A stretch of 64,000 nt of DNA, from positions 62,001 through 126,000 of the forward strand of contig NZ_JANAVF010000017.1 in assembly GCF_024213195.1 (NCBI RefSeq), given 5' to 3'. The stretch comes from Streptomyces sp. TBY4. GTDB lineage: Bacteria > Actinomycetota > Actinomycetes > Streptomycetales > Streptomycetaceae. Below are positions 15,878 through 24,155 of this stretch, piece after piece (the first letter of the stretch is position 1; each line of letters begins with the position of its first letter). The translations under genes were made by a program, and so were the position numbers. The notes under the pieces are model-generated. The model was not told where the DNA came from, did no database searches, and saw only the letters and a program-made list of their open reading frames with translations.

Positions 15878-16882
15878 CTAACCCTGCTGTCCCGACGGAT
15901 TGGGCTGTTTCACGGGTTGGGGGGACTTGAGCACGGGTGGAGTGAGGGTCGGAGGGACCATGGAAACGGTGGGGGGGATGCTCCACGCGGGTTCTGCCGA
16001 GAGGTAGGTGTCGCTGAACGCGAGACGGTCGCCTTCGGGCCCGCCGAGTTCGTTGACCCGGTACTCCAGGAGCACGCCGGTCGCCGGGTCGAGGACGAGC
16101 CTCCAGCTCCGTGTGTCGCTCCGCATCTCCACGGCCGTTCCGGTGCGCCCGGCGGCGTCCTTGACCGGTCCCACGAGCGTGATGCCCGGGGTGTCGGCGA
16201 GTGCTTCGAAGAGCGCGCCGCGTACGGCCGGTTCGAGTGGTGCCCGCGACAGCAGGTTTGCGGCACCGTTGAAGAAGAGGTCCGGCGCGATCGCGTCGCC
16301 ACCTGTCAGGCGGGTCCGGAGCTCCTGTGCGTTCGTCGGCAGGGAGGGGAGGTCGTCCCAGGTGATGTCCTTCTCGCCGACCCGCCACGAGAAGACCTCC
16401 GGAGGGGCGAACTCCATCACCGGGCCGTCTTCCCTGCCTTGGTGGACGCTGCGGTTGCGCCCGATCCAGGAGGTCGTGATCTGCGAGGAGGGTTCGATCC
16501 GGGCGCGCACCTTCCAATAGGGGGCCTGCGGCAGCGAGCGCTCGTTCGCGGTCGCCGCGACTTCCCGCAGGAACTCGGCCGCCGTGGCGGTCGCGGCGGG
16601 ACCGCGCCCGACCACCGGGTAGACGGCGACACCAGTGGCGATGACCGCGACGGCGGCAGCCGACACGAGCAGGCGCCGGAAGCGGCGGCGGCGTACAGCG
16701 GCCCGGTGCGGGGCGGCTTCCACCACGCTCCCCACCTCCGTGGCCTCCCCGGCCTCCGCGGCGACGGCCGCACGTACCGCTGCCAGCGCAGCGTCCACGG
16801 CCCGTGCGCTCGGCGGAGCCACGTCCCTTGCAGCTCGTACCCCGTCCGCGCCGGGGAAGTCGAGTACGTCGTGCTCGGTCAT
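15878..16882 (-). CDS. CU044_5270-family membrane-anchored protein coupled to an ECF sigma factor
   Basis: A 334-aa protein with a cytoplasmic N-terminus (1-75), one transmembrane helix at about 78-97 (FRRLLVSAAAVAVIATGVAVYPV) and a long extracytoplasmic domain. The layout matches the CU044_5270 family, which regularly follows ECF sigma genes in actinobacteria. The ATG overlaps the sigma stop (ATGA). It may act as an anti-sigma-like or envelope sensor protein, but it lacks a recognisable zinc-finger anti-sigma motif. The tail is Pro-rich. Confidence 0.78.
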   Translation of the reverse strand: MTEHDVLDFPGADGVRAARDVAPPSARAVDAALAAVRAAVAAEAGEATEVGSVVEAAPHRAAVRRRRFRRLLVSAAAVAVIATGVAVYPVVGRGPAATATAAEFLREVAATANERSLPQAPYWKVRARIEPSSQITTSWIGRNRSVHQGREDGPVMEFAPPEVFSWRVGEKDITWDDLPSLPTNAQELRTRLTGGDAIAPDLFFNGAANLLSRAPLEPAVRGALFEALADTPGITLVGPVKDAAGRTGTAVEMRSDTRSWRLVLDPATGVLLEYRVNELGGPEGDRLAFSDTYLSAEPAWSIPPTVSMVPPTLTPPVLKSPQPVKQPNPSGQQG

Positions 16883-17451
16883 ACGGGATCTCCTGTCAGA
16901 CGTCGGGTGTACGCAACCTGCTGCATGACGGCCCGCACCCGGGTCCTGGCCCGGTGCAGCCGGGACCGGGCGGTGCCCGGCGGAATGCCGACCACAGCGG
17001 CGGCCTCGGTGGGGGTCAGCTGCTCCCACGCGACGAGCAGCAGGAGTTCCCGCTCGACATGGGGAAGCCCGGCCATCGTCCGCCGCAGCAGCGGTCCGAC
17101 GGCGGCAGCGTCGAGCCGCCGGTCGACAGCGTGCCAAGGGTCGCTGGCCCGCTCGTTCGAGGCGGGCAGCTGCTGTTCCCGGTCGATGCGGCGCCAGTGG
17201 GCGGCGAGCACGTTCCGGGCCACACCGAACAGCCAGGTCCTGGCCGTGCCCAACTCGGGGTCGAAGCTCTTGCGGCTGCTGAACGCCTGCAGCCACACCT
17301 CCGCGAGCAGATCATCGGCCGCGGCCGGCGCGCGGCGCGCCAGGTAGCCGTGCAGCACGCCCGACATCCTGACCACCAGCACTTCGAACGCCCGGGCGTC
17401 CTTGGCCGAGCGGCCCAACAATCTGTCGTCCGTCTCCGTCTCCGTATCCAC
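16879..17451 (-). CDS. ECF-subfamily RNA polymerase sigma factor
   Basis: A 190-aa ECF sigma factor. Region 2 runs through FEVLVVRMSGVLHGYLARR, then AAADDLLAEVWLQAFSSRKSF and TWLFGVARNVLAAHWRR. Region 4 has LPHVERELLLLVAWEQLTPTEAAAVVGIPPGTARSRLHRAR. GTG 17451 is preferred to GTG 17466 because GAGAGGTGG lies at the right distance. It is coupled to the downstream membrane protein, with which it probably forms an envelope-signalling pair. Confidence 0.88.
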   Translation of the reverse strand: MDTETETDDRLLGRSAKDARAFEVLVVRMSGVLHGYLARRAPAAADDLLAEVWLQAFSSRKSFDPELGTARTWLFGVARNVLAAHWRRIDREQQLPASNERASDPWHAVDRRLDAAAVGPLLRRTMAGLPHVERELLLLVAWEQLTPTEAAAVVGIPPGTARSRLHRARTRVRAVMQQVAYTRRLTGDPV

Positions 17452-17802
17452 CAAGCCACCTCTCACCAGCCGTGCACGTCACGACCTCACCCCGTACTTG
17501 TCGGAGGAAGCAAAAGCGTTCGCGCCCCCGCCGCGCAGTCTCGCTGGTCGACGAAACGTCTCTTCTGCAGCCTGGAATCCGGGCGTCTTGGAGAAGCTGT
17601 TCCTGTTCCTGTTCCTGTTCCTGTCCCTGGCGTGGGTCGAGGAGTTCGACGAGGAGGGCTCTGCCGTCGGCGCGGCCAGGAGGACGTCACGGATTGCTGC
17701 CCGCGCCCGTCTTCATTCCGTTGCCGTGGACCGTTCGCCGAGGTCGTCCCCGGGGCGGCGATCCACGGGTTTACCCCGCCGGGAAGCGGCAAGACGAGCG
17801 GC
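17452..17802. other. Intergenic region between the ECF sigma gene and a small membrane gene
   Basis: 351 bp with no convincing gene. It should hold the divergent promoters of the two neighbours, but I see no clear -35/-10 pair. The main structure is a hexanucleotide repeat at 17597-17626. A GGAGGA at about 17510 is not followed by a sensible start. Confidence 0.5.
17597..17626 (+). repeat. Tandem hexanucleotide repeat (CTGTTC x4 plus CTGTCC)
   Basis: Five consecutive hexamers, four identical. It is in non-coding sequence, so it is a candidate length-variable site. A shorter GTTCCTGTTCCT run occurs at about 29330 at the start of the AsnRS-like gene. Confidence 0.75.
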
Positions 17803-18105
17803 ATGCCCACACACACGCGAGTGCATTCCAGAGGAAGCAGCCGAGCGGGCCGCGTCGTCGCGGTCGTGGCTGACGTCATGGCCTTCGTCATCGGCCTGTG
17901 GATCCTGCTGTACCTGCTGGAGGCCAACCAGGCCAACTCCCTGGTGGACTTCATCCACGACGCGGCGAGCTGGCTGGCCGGCTGGTCCTACGACCTGTTC
18001 ACCTTCGACCGCGAATGGATCCAGGTGGTGGTCGGCTACGGCATCGCAGCGGTCGCCTACCTCGTCATCGGTCACGCCGTCGCCGGCCGGCTCTACCGCC
18101 GCTGA
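17803..18105 (+). CDS. Small membrane protein, about 100 aa, unknown function
   Basis: Starts MPTHTRVHSRGSSRAGR, then two hydrophobic helices: VVAVVADVMAFVIGLWILLYLL (about 22-43) and VVVGYGIAAVAYLVIGHAVAG near the C-terminus. Between them is a predicted amphipathic stretch with Trp and Tyr (SWLAGWSYDLF). I do not recognise a named family. The ribosome binding site is weak (GACGAG). ATG 17878 is an internal alternative that would keep both helices. Codon bias supports coding. Confidence 0.62.
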   Translation: MPTHTRVHSRGSSRAGRVVAVVADVMAFVIGLWILLYLLEANQANSLVDFIHDAASWLAGWSYDLFTFDREWIQVVVGYGIAAVAYLVIGHAVAGRLYRR

Positions 18106-18142
18106 CCGGCGCGACCACCACCCCTGCCCGACCCGCGCCGGT
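18105..18142. terminator. Bidirectional hairpin between convergent genes
   Basis: ACCGGCGCG (18105-18113) pairs with CGCGCCGGT (18134-18142) around a 20-base loop. It sits between the convergent small membrane gene and VOC gene. Confidence 0.45.
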
Positions 18143-18171
18143 GCCCCCGGAGAGAGGCTGGAGCCCCTGGA

Positions 18172-18612
18172 TCAGTCCTGCGAGTCGCCGAAATCGGGCA
18201 GGGTGACCGAACCGTCCGAGGCGAGGGGGAAGCCCGGGTTGTACGCGATCTCCCAGGCGTGGCCGTCCGGGTCCACGAAAGCACTGGAGTAGAACCCGAT
18301 CGCATTGACGGCCGCGGGCTTGGTGATCCTGCCGCCGGCCCCTCGTACGGCGTCGAGCAGCGCGTCCACCTCGGCCTCGGAGCGGACGTTGTGAGCCAGG
18401 GCGATCCCACCGAACCCCGCGGCCGGTCCGGGCTCCAGGCCGCAGTCGCGGGCGAGCTTCTCCCGATCCCACAGCACCAGCGCGAGCCCGCCGGCCTGGA
18501 AGAAGACCGTTTCCTCGACCTCCTGTCCGCGCCAGCCCAGGGCCTCGTAGAAACCCTTGGCACGAGCGAGGTCGGAGACTCCCAAAGTGACCAGGGTGAT
18601 GCGCGGTTCCAT
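18172..18612 (-). CDS. Glyoxalase/VOC-fold protein
   Basis: A 146-aa VOC-superfamily protein. It begins MEPRITLVTLGVSDLARAKGFYEALGW and ends with FVDPDGHAWEIAYNPGFPL, both standard VOC segments. The Glu in WEIAYN is the usual C-terminal metal ligand position. Close relatives in Streptomyces are annotated only as glyoxalase/bleomycin-resistance family. No operon partner is evident. Confidence 0.85.
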   Translation of the reverse strand: MEPRITLVTLGVSDLARAKGFYEALGWRGQEVEETVFFQAGGLALVLWDREKLARDCGLEPGPAAGFGGIALAHNVRSEAEVDALLDAVRGAGGRITKPAAVNAIGFYSSAFVDPDGHAWEIAYNPGFPLASDGSVTLPDFGDSQD

Positions 18613-18672
18613 GCGGTCACAGTAGAACGCCCTGCTCGGCAGTGGCCGCCCACCACGCGGAGGCCGCTGGGG

Positions 18673-19356
18673 TCAGGCCAGGCCGGCTTCGATGGCCCGC
18701 CGGACGGCGGCCGCCCGGTCCGGGATGCCGGCTTTGGCGAACAGGTTGTTGATGTGGGTCTTCACGGTGGCCTCGCTGACGAAGAGCTTCTCGGCGATTC
18801 CCCGGTTGGGCAGGCCCTGGCCGATCAGCGCGAGGACTTCGCGTTCGCGGCGCGTGAGGTCCTCGGGCAGGGCGGCGGATCCCGGCACGGCCGCATGCGT
18901 GGCCGGGGCCGTGTTCCGGACGGTGGCGAGCAGCCGGTCCTGTACTTCGCGGTCGAGTACGGACTGCCCGGCGGCGGCCGCCCGGATGGCGCGGGTGATG
19001 TCCTTGCGCCCCGCGTTCTTCGTCAGGTAGCCGCGGGCTCCCGCGCCCAGTGCGCCCAGGATCGAGTCGTCGTCGGCGAAGGTGGTGAGCACGACCACCG
19101 CCACCTGCGGGTACTGCTCGCACAGTCTGCGGGTCGTCTCGATCCCGTCCATGACGGGCATCCTCAAGTCCATCAGTACGACGTCCACCGGACCGGCGGC
19201 GACGGCCGCCAGCACCTCCGTGCCGTCGGCGGCGGCCGCCACGACGTCGATGTCCTCGGCGAGGCCCAGTACCGCGGCGAGCGGTTCCCGGACCGCGGCT
19301 TGGTCATCGGCGACGATCACCCTCAACCTACGGAGCTCCTCGGTCGGTTCGCTCAT
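18673..19356 (-). CDS. NarL/LuxR-family response regulator of a two-component system
   Basis: A 227-aa regulator with a full receiver: VIVADDQAAVREPL (acidic pair present), phosphoacceptor Asp in VDVVLMDLRMPVMDG and Lys in YLTKNAG. The C-terminal HTH is LTRREREVLALIGQGLPNRGIAEKLFVSEATVKTHINNLFAK. Its ATG overlaps the stop of the kinase gene (ATGA), so the two are translationally coupled partners. Confidence 0.93.
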   Translation of the reverse strand: MSEPTEELRRLRVIVADDQAAVREPLAAVLGLAEDIDVVAAAADGTEVLAAVAAGPVDVVLMDLRMPVMDGIETTRRLCEQYPQVAVVVLTTFADDDSILGALGAGARGYLTKNAGRKDITRAIRAAAAGQSVLDREVQDRLLATVRNTAPATHAAVPGSAALPEDLTRREREVLALIGQGLPNRGIAEKLFVSEATVKTHINNLFAKAGIPDRAAAVRRAIEAGLA

Positions 19357-20543
19357 CCCGGGATCACTGCCTCCACGTGCCATCCGCCCCGGTCCGGCCC
19401 TTCGGTGACGGGGCCGGCGGTGACGGTTCCATCCAGTAGTGCGACGCGTTCGCGCATTCCGATCAGGCCCATCCCGCTGCCGGGCCCCGTGTCCGCCGGG
19501 CGCGTGCCGGGACCGTTGCGGATCCTCAGCGTCGTCGATGAGGCGGCGAATCCCAGCTCCACGCGGACGGAGCCCCCCGGCGCGTGCCGGGCGGCGTTGG
19601 TGAGCGCCTCCTGGGCGATCCTCAGGAGGTTCTGGGTCACCCGGGTGGGGAGTTCGCGGGCGGTGCCGGTCACGGTGAGGCCGACGTGGCGTCCCGCGGA
19701 TTCGACCATCGCGGTCAGGCTCTCCACGAGCGGCAACGCGTCCTCGCGCAGCGCGTGTACGGTCCACTGCGCCTGCTTCAGGCTCTCTTTGACCAGGGCG
19801 TGGGCTTTGGCATTGGCTTCCCGGACCTTCTCCAGGTCGCCGGTGTCGATCAGCGCGTCGACCAGTTCCAGCTGCATGTTGATCCCGGCCAGCGAGTGCG
19901 CCAGTACGTCGTGCACGTCCCGGGCGATCCGCCCGCGTTCGCTCAGCACGGCCGTCCGCGCCTCGGCCCGGGCGGCGCGTTCGGCGGACTCGGATGCCTC
20001 GATCACGGCCCGCACCGCCTGGCGCTGGCTGCGGTTGAGGATGCCGACCAGGACGGGAGCGCCGGTGGCGAGGCCGAGCAGCCACGGCAGCTGATGGTGC
20101 CCCGGCCCCAGATCGAAATAGATGGCGCCGGCGCAGAGCACGCTGCAGAGTCCCGCGAGCGCCAGGGCCCGCTTGGTCTCCAGCCGGTGTCCGATGTGAC
20201 CGGACAGGAAGAACGCGAAGAGGTACCCCGTGCCGCTGCTGAGGCCGATCAGGGCGGCCGCGGCGACGACACCGCCGGCCAGCCAGGCGGGGGCGAACCG
20301 CTGGGTCGCCGCGTTCTCGGGCAGGCCGCGGGCCAGCAGGGCGGCCGCGCTGACCACGAAGAGGACGGCGACGGCGAGCCCCCGGCCGCTGAGGCCCATG
20401 GGCCGGATCGTCACGGCTCCGACGGCGACGACCGCCAGGGTCAGTGCCCACCGGACCCTCGGGTCCTGTCCGGGAACCGGACGCGACTCCGCCTCCGGGG
20501 ACGGTGCCGTTCCCGGAGGCGGAGGGATCTTCGTCGGGGGCAT
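19353..20543 (-). CDS. NarL-type sensor histidine kinase
   Basis: A 396-aa membrane kinase. The N-terminal half has about five to six transmembrane spans (about 35-170) with no large extracellular domain, the layout of intramembrane-sensing kinases. The HisKA_3 dimerisation domain shows RGRIARDVHDVLAHSLAGI with phosphoacceptor His. HATPase_c motifs are NLLRIAQEALTNAARHA and GSGMGLIGMRERV. ATG 20543 (MPPTKIPPPPG) has no clear ribosome binding site, so translation may be coupled to the membrane gene 20 bp upstream. The cognate regulator is downstream. Confidence 0.92.
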   Translation of the reverse strand: MPPTKIPPPPGTAPSPEAESRPVPGQDPRVRWALTLAVVAVGAVTIRPMGLSGRGLAVAVLFVVSAAALLARGLPENAATQRFAPAWLAGGVVAAAALIGLSSGTGYLFAFFLSGHIGHRLETKRALALAGLCSVLCAGAIYFDLGPGHHQLPWLLGLATGAPVLVGILNRSQRQAVRAVIEASESAERAARAEARTAVLSERGRIARDVHDVLAHSLAGINMQLELVDALIDTGDLEKVREANAKAHALVKESLKQAQWTVHALREDALPLVESLTAMVESAGRHVGLTVTGTARELPTRVTQNLLRIAQEALTNAARHAPGGSVRVELGFAASSTTLRIRNGPGTRPADTGPGSGMGLIGMRERVALLDGTVTAGPVTEGPDRGGWHVEAVIPG

Positions 20544-20563
20544 GCGCCGAACATACTGCAAGG

Positions 20564-21088
20564 TCACACCGTACGGCTGAGCACGGGCGCGGGGCGGGCC
20601 ACCGCGTGGCTGCGGCTCCGGATGAAGATCGTCGCCAGCCGCGTGACCACTTCGGTGAGGGCCATCAGCACGAACGCAGCCACCCAGGCCTTGTCGCTGG
20701 TGATCTGGTGCGCGGCGCTGAACCGGGCGACATCGGCGGAGCCGCCGCCGTGCTCGACCCACAGCTGGAAGCCCATCCGGGCTCCCATGCCCACGACCCA
20801 CAGGACCGCCGCCACCGCACCGGCCTTGATCAGGATGTGCTCCCCGTCGGTACGGACACGGGTGTAGACGCCGCCCGCGATGCCGAGTGCGGCGCCCACG
20901 GCAACCAGGACGCCGATCAGCACCAGGTCGTTGCCGGCGGTGGGAATGGTGTCCAGGTAGGAGTACGCCACGAAGGCCACGATCCCCAGCGGGAGCAGGA
21001 AGGTCCTGAGCTCGAGCCGGCCCTCCCGGAGCTGCCGGAACACGATCAGGAGGAGGGCGATGTCGGTGATCCACTCGGTCGTCGTCAT
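20564..21088 (-). CDS. Small integral membrane protein of the two-component operon
   Basis: A 174-aa protein starting MTTTEWITDIALLLIVFRQLREGRLELR, with about five predicted spans. I do not recognise a named domain. It is first in an operon with the histidine kinase and response regulator (20-bp gap, then ATGA overlap), so it may be an accessory sensor or the regulated membrane target. Start chosen after GAGGGC. Confidence 0.72.
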   Translation of the reverse strand: MTTTEWITDIALLLIVFRQLREGRLELRTFLLPLGIVAFVAYSYLDTIPTAGNDLVLIGVLVAVGAALGIAGGVYTRVRTDGEHILIKAGAVAAVLWVVGMGARMGFQLWVEHGGGSADVARFSAAHQITSDKAWVAAFVLMALTEVVTRLATIFIRSRSHAVARPAPVLSRTV

Positions 21089-21169
21089 GCCCTCAAGCCT
21101 GCTGTGCGGCGGCCCACGACGCCTGGACCCAGGGGTGGAGAAGGGGGTGGAGATCGACGGCTCCACCCG

Positions 21170-21799
21170 TCAGGCGGGTCGTGTCGCGTAGCAGAAGAAG
21201 TGCTCCTCGGGCCCCGCGAGGGGGTCCGCGGGTACGAAGGACGACGTGTGGTGGTGGAGCACTTCGAGGCCGGCCGCGGTCAGCTGCCGCAGGTGCTGGT
21301 CCGCGGACAGGCTGCTGACGGTCACCGGATGGCCCATCCACTCGATGTCCAGCTCCCGGATGTCCCCCGGGACCGTGGCCAGCACGAGGTGCCCGCCGGG
21401 CGCGATCCAGGAGGCCATCCGGTCGAGGGCGGCCGCGACGTCCTCCTGGTCCATGACCAGGAGGGGGAAGAAGGAGCACACGGCGTCGAAACCGGCCACC
21501 GGGGGGACGTACGTGCGGACATCGGCCTGCTCGAAACGTGCCCCTGGCACTCGGACGCGGGCCGTCTCGACCATGGCCGCCGAAACGTCGATCCCGGTCA
21601 CGGCATGCCCGGCGCGGGAGAGCACCTCCGCCGTGGGCCTGCCGGTGCCGCTGCCCACGTCCAGCACCTGAGCTCCGGCGGGCAGCCGCCCCACGAGCCA
21701 GTCCAGGGCCTTCAACTGCTCGGGCACGGAACCGAACAGGTCGTCGTATCGCTCACCCAGCGCGTCAAAGACCTCGGCCGCGCTCTTGCGTCGGATCAT
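21170..21799 (-). CDS. Class I SAM-dependent methyltransferase
   Basis: A 209-aa Rossmann-fold methyltransferase. Motif I is VLDVGSGTGRPTAEVL near residue 45. The strand-2 acid is in VTGIDVSAAMVE, motif II region is GARFEQADVRTY and the post-motif segment is GFDAVCSFFPLLVM. ATG 21799 follows the strong GAGGAGGGG. The substrate is unknown. The frame upstream of this ATG is compositionally unlike protein and was rejected. Confidence 0.88.
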   Translation of the reverse strand: MIRRKSAAEVFDALGERYDDLFGSVPEQLKALDWLVGRLPAGAQVLDVGSGTGRPTAEVLSRAGHAVTGIDVSAAMVETARVRVPGARFEQADVRTYVPPVAGFDAVCSFFPLLVMDQEDVAAALDRMASWIAPGGHLVLATVPGDIRELDIEWMGHPVTVSSLSADQHLRQLTAAGLEVLHHHTSSFVPADPLAGPEEHFFCYATRPA

Positions 21800-21906
21800 G
21801 TCCCCTCCTCGTACCGGCTGTTGCCACGGTACCGGCGGCTTCGCCCCAGCGCCCCCATCCGGCCTCCGTCGCCCGCAGGTAGCAGCAGCCCGTCGTGCGG
21901 GCGGGC

Positions 21907-21945
21907 CTGCCGCATGCCGCCGGGGGGAGGACTGGCATGCGGCAG
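21907..21945. repeat. 12-bp perfect inverted repeat with 15-base loop
   Basis: CTGCCGCATGCC (21907-21918) and GGCATGCGGCAG (21934-21945). The stem can extend by GGGC/GCCC with a one-base bulge. It lies in the 297-bp non-coding stretch between the methyltransferase start and a small gene, so it is either a terminator or a dyad operator. The rest of that stretch shows no gene. Confidence 0.6.
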
Positions 21946-22096
21946 AGCCCGCTCCGGAAGGCGCCCACCGGCGAGGTGTTCGCTTCCGGCATCCACGCGT
22001 CTGTCCCGCCCTCCCTGCCTCAAACACTCTTCTGCCCATGAGTGCTGAGAGGGGGGCAGGGCCCGTGGGGGTGCGCTGCGCGCCTCTGAGGTGGTG

Positions 22097-22288
22097 TCAG
22101 CGGGTGTGGTGGTGGAGTCCCCGCTGGCCGGGGAGGTTGTTCGGCCGCGGTGCGGCAGTACGCCGGTGCGTGGCCCGTCGGCGTCGGCCGGGGAAGGGGT
22201 TGCGCCGCGCGGGCGCGCTGGGAGCCAGGGCCAGCAGGCCGACGAGAGCGGCGACCGCGACGAGGATGAGCGTGGTGACGAGGGTCAT
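22097..22288 (-). CDS. Small single-span membrane protein, 63 aa
   Basis: MTLVTTLILVAVAALVGLLALAP forms one transmembrane helix. It is followed by a very basic Arg/His/Pro tail. AAGGCAGGAAC precedes ATG 22288. I do not recognise a family. Basic tails also arise by chance in GC-rich frames, so confidence is moderate. Confidence 0.45.
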   Translation of the reverse strand: MTLVTTLILVAVAALVGLLALAPSAPARRNPFPGRRRRATHRRTAAPRPNNLPGQRGLHHHTR

Positions 22289-22440
22289 GTTCCTGCCTTC
22301 CGTCGGGTTCGGACTGCCTGTCGCTACTTCTTGTTACCGAAATGCACGCCTATAAACACGTTCGGTGACATCCGGTCGTGTCCTCGCCGCGTTCATGAGC
22401 CTCGACTCGGCAGAAATTGCCGTCCGCCGCGGCCATGCCC

Positions 22441-22651
22441 CGTAGAGGTGGAGCGCGTACACGTCGACGGGGACATCGCCGTCGCCGAGCTGTACTCGAC
22501 CTCGACCACGAACGAAGGCGCCCCGTTCGCCAACCGCCACTGCTGGGTGTGCCGCTTCGACGGCGACACCATCGTGGAAGTGCGGGCCTACCTTGACTCG
22601 GCCATGGTGGCCTACACCGTCCTGCGCAACGAGGCGGGGCAGGCGCAGTAG
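22441..22651 (+). pseudogene. Remnant of an NTF2/SnoaL-like gene (3' half only)
   Basis: The frame gives VEVERVHVDGDIAVAELYSTSTTNEG, then NRHCWVCRFDGDTIVEVRAYLDSAMVAY, and stops at TAG 22649-22651. This is the C-terminal half of a SnoaL-like/nuclear-transport-factor-2-fold protein. Upstream of about 22441 the frame loses similarity and there is no credible start, so the 5' half is missing. It borders other gene fragments. Confidence 0.6.
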
Positions 22652-22671
22652 GCGCGGGGAGCGGAGGAGTG

Positions 22672-22800
22672 TCAGGCGTTCGGGTCGAAGGGGATCCCGG
22701 CCGGTTTGGCCTCCGTCAGGTGGAAGGCGAAGGAGCCGTCGCGCAGGCCGAAGTGCGCGCTGCCGAAGTCGGCCTGGCTGAGCCGGTCCCGGAGGTTCCC
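22672..22800 (-). pseudogene. Probable 3' remnant of an unidentified gene
   Basis: On the minus strand the last about 40 codons read LSQADFGSAHFGLRDGSFAF and HLTEAKPAGIPFDPNA, followed by a stop. The composition is protein-like, but upstream it runs antisense into other sequence without a start. It may be the tail of a lost gene. Family not recognised. Confidence 0.35.
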
Positions 22801-22866
22801 AACAGCCGGCCCTACGGCGTGATGGTGTGCTGGACGGGACGGACCCCCACCCCAACGGGAGGAACC

Positions 22867-23052
22867 ATGAACACCGCCCTCAGCACACAGCGGACCGGCC
22901 CGAGCAGGAGCAGCGACGACCTCACGCTGACCCCGCTGCCCCACTGGCAGTCGATCGCGGAGGCCGTCCTGCACAAGGGCGCCTGCGGCGCCCCGTGCAT
23001 CCACGCCTGCCTCACCCGGGCAACGGGCCGACACGGACAGGACCGCTCTCGC
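22867..23052 (+). other. Open frame with strong ribosome binding site and a Cys-rich segment, no stop of its own
   Basis: ATG 22867 follows GGGAGGAACC, one of the best ribosome binding sites in the region. It encodes MNTALSTQRTGPSRSSDD, a leader-like acidic/Leu stretch LTLTPLPHWQSIAEAVLHKG and ACGAPCIHACLTRATGRHG. The first about 60 codons look like a real small protein. The frame then runs antisense into lplA and stays open to 24159. Either the gene was truncated by a rearrangement or the reading is continuous by chance. Not recognised. Confidence 0.4.
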
Positions 23053-24108
23053 TCACGGGACGCGGGCGGTCCACTCCTCGGTGGAGAACTTCGTCCTCGC
23101 CAGCTCGCGGGCCCGGGCCAGCTCCTGCTCCGTCACGGTGTCCTCCGCCAGCCCGTAGCGCGCGCGGAAGACCCCGACCATGCGCTCGATGACCTCCTCG
23201 CGGGAGAGACCGGTCTGCCGGCGCAGCGGGTCCACGCGCTTCTTGGCGCTCTTCGTCCCCTTGTCCGAGAGCTTCTCGCGGCCGATCCGGAGCACCTCGG
23301 TCATCTTGTCGGCGTCGATGTCGTAGGCCATCGTCACGTGGTGCAGCACGGCGCCCCCGCCGGCCACGAACCGCTTCTGCGCCGCGCCCGCGATCTTCCC
23401 CGCCTCGGTGGCGATGTCGTTCAGGGGCTGGTACCAGGCCTTCACGCCCATCTCGCCCAGCGCGCCGAGGACCCAGTCGTCGAGATAGGCGTACGAGTCG
23501 GCGAAGGACAGTCCCGAGACCAGGGACTCCGGTACCGAGAGCGAGTACGTGATGGTGTTGCCGGGCTCGATGAACATGGCCCCGCCGCCGGAGATCCTGC
23601 GCACCACCGTCATGCCGTGCCGCCCGGCCCCCTCGGGGTCCACCTCGTTGCGCAGGGACTGGAAGCTGCCGATGACCACGGCCGGCGCACCCCACTCCCA
23701 CACCCGCAGGGTCGGCGGCCGGTTCCCGGCGGCGACCTCGTGGGTGAGGACCTCGTCCAGCGCCATGTGCAGGGCGGGGTCCTGCGGGGGCATGCGGATC
23801 AGCCGCCAGTCGTGCGCGGACCACTCGGTGGCCTGCGCCAGCGCGCGGCGCACCGCGATGGCGATGCCCTCCGCGCTCACCCCGAACATCTGAGTCCCGG
23901 GCGGCAGCGCCGCGGTGATCCGGGCGGCGAGGGAAGCGGCATCGGCGTCGACCGGAGCTCCTTCGAGGGCCCTGTCGACCGCGTCGAGGGCCTCGTCGGG
24001 TTCAAGGAAGAAGTCGCCCGAGACCCGCACGCCGCGCAGTACCTCCTGCGCCCGCTCCAGATCGACGACGACGAGTTTGCCGCCTGGAACCTTGTACTCG
24101 CCGTGCAC
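23053..24108 (-). CDS. lplA: Lipoate--protein ligase family protein LplA
   Basis: A 351-aa member of the LplA/BPL catalytic fold. The N-terminal segment GEYKVPGGKLVVVDLE is the accessory lipoate-ligase domain in this actinobacterial arrangement. The catalytic part shows RVWEWGAPAVVIGSFQ, VVRRISGGGAMFIEPGNTITYSL and the lysine region ATEAGKIAGAAQKRF followed by LHHVTMAYDID. It should attach lipoate to E2 and H-protein lysines in the cytoplasm. Start GTG 24108 gives VHGEYK. No strong ribosome binding site is visible. It is divergent from the receiver-like gene, with 47 AT-rich bp between. Confidence 0.9.
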   Translation of the reverse strand: MHGEYKVPGGKLVVVDLERAQEVLRGVRVSGDFFLEPDEALDAVDRALEGAPVDADAASLAARITAALPPGTQMFGVSAEGIAIAVRRALAQATEWSAHDWRLIRMPPQDPALHMALDEVLTHEVAAGNRPPTLRVWEWGAPAVVIGSFQSLRNEVDPEGAGRHGMTVVRRISGGGAMFIEPGNTITYSLSVPESLVSGLSFADSYAYLDDWVLGALGEMGVKAWYQPLNDIATEAGKIAGAAQKRFVAGGGAVLHHVTMAYDIDADKMTEVLRIGREKLSDKGTKSAKKRVDPLRRQTGLSREEVIERMVGVFRARYGLAEDTVTEQELARARELARTKFSTEEWTARVP

Positions 24109-24155
24109 CGAGGGACGCCCTTCCGTTTTCCGAAAAACCGAGCAAAAGTATACAA

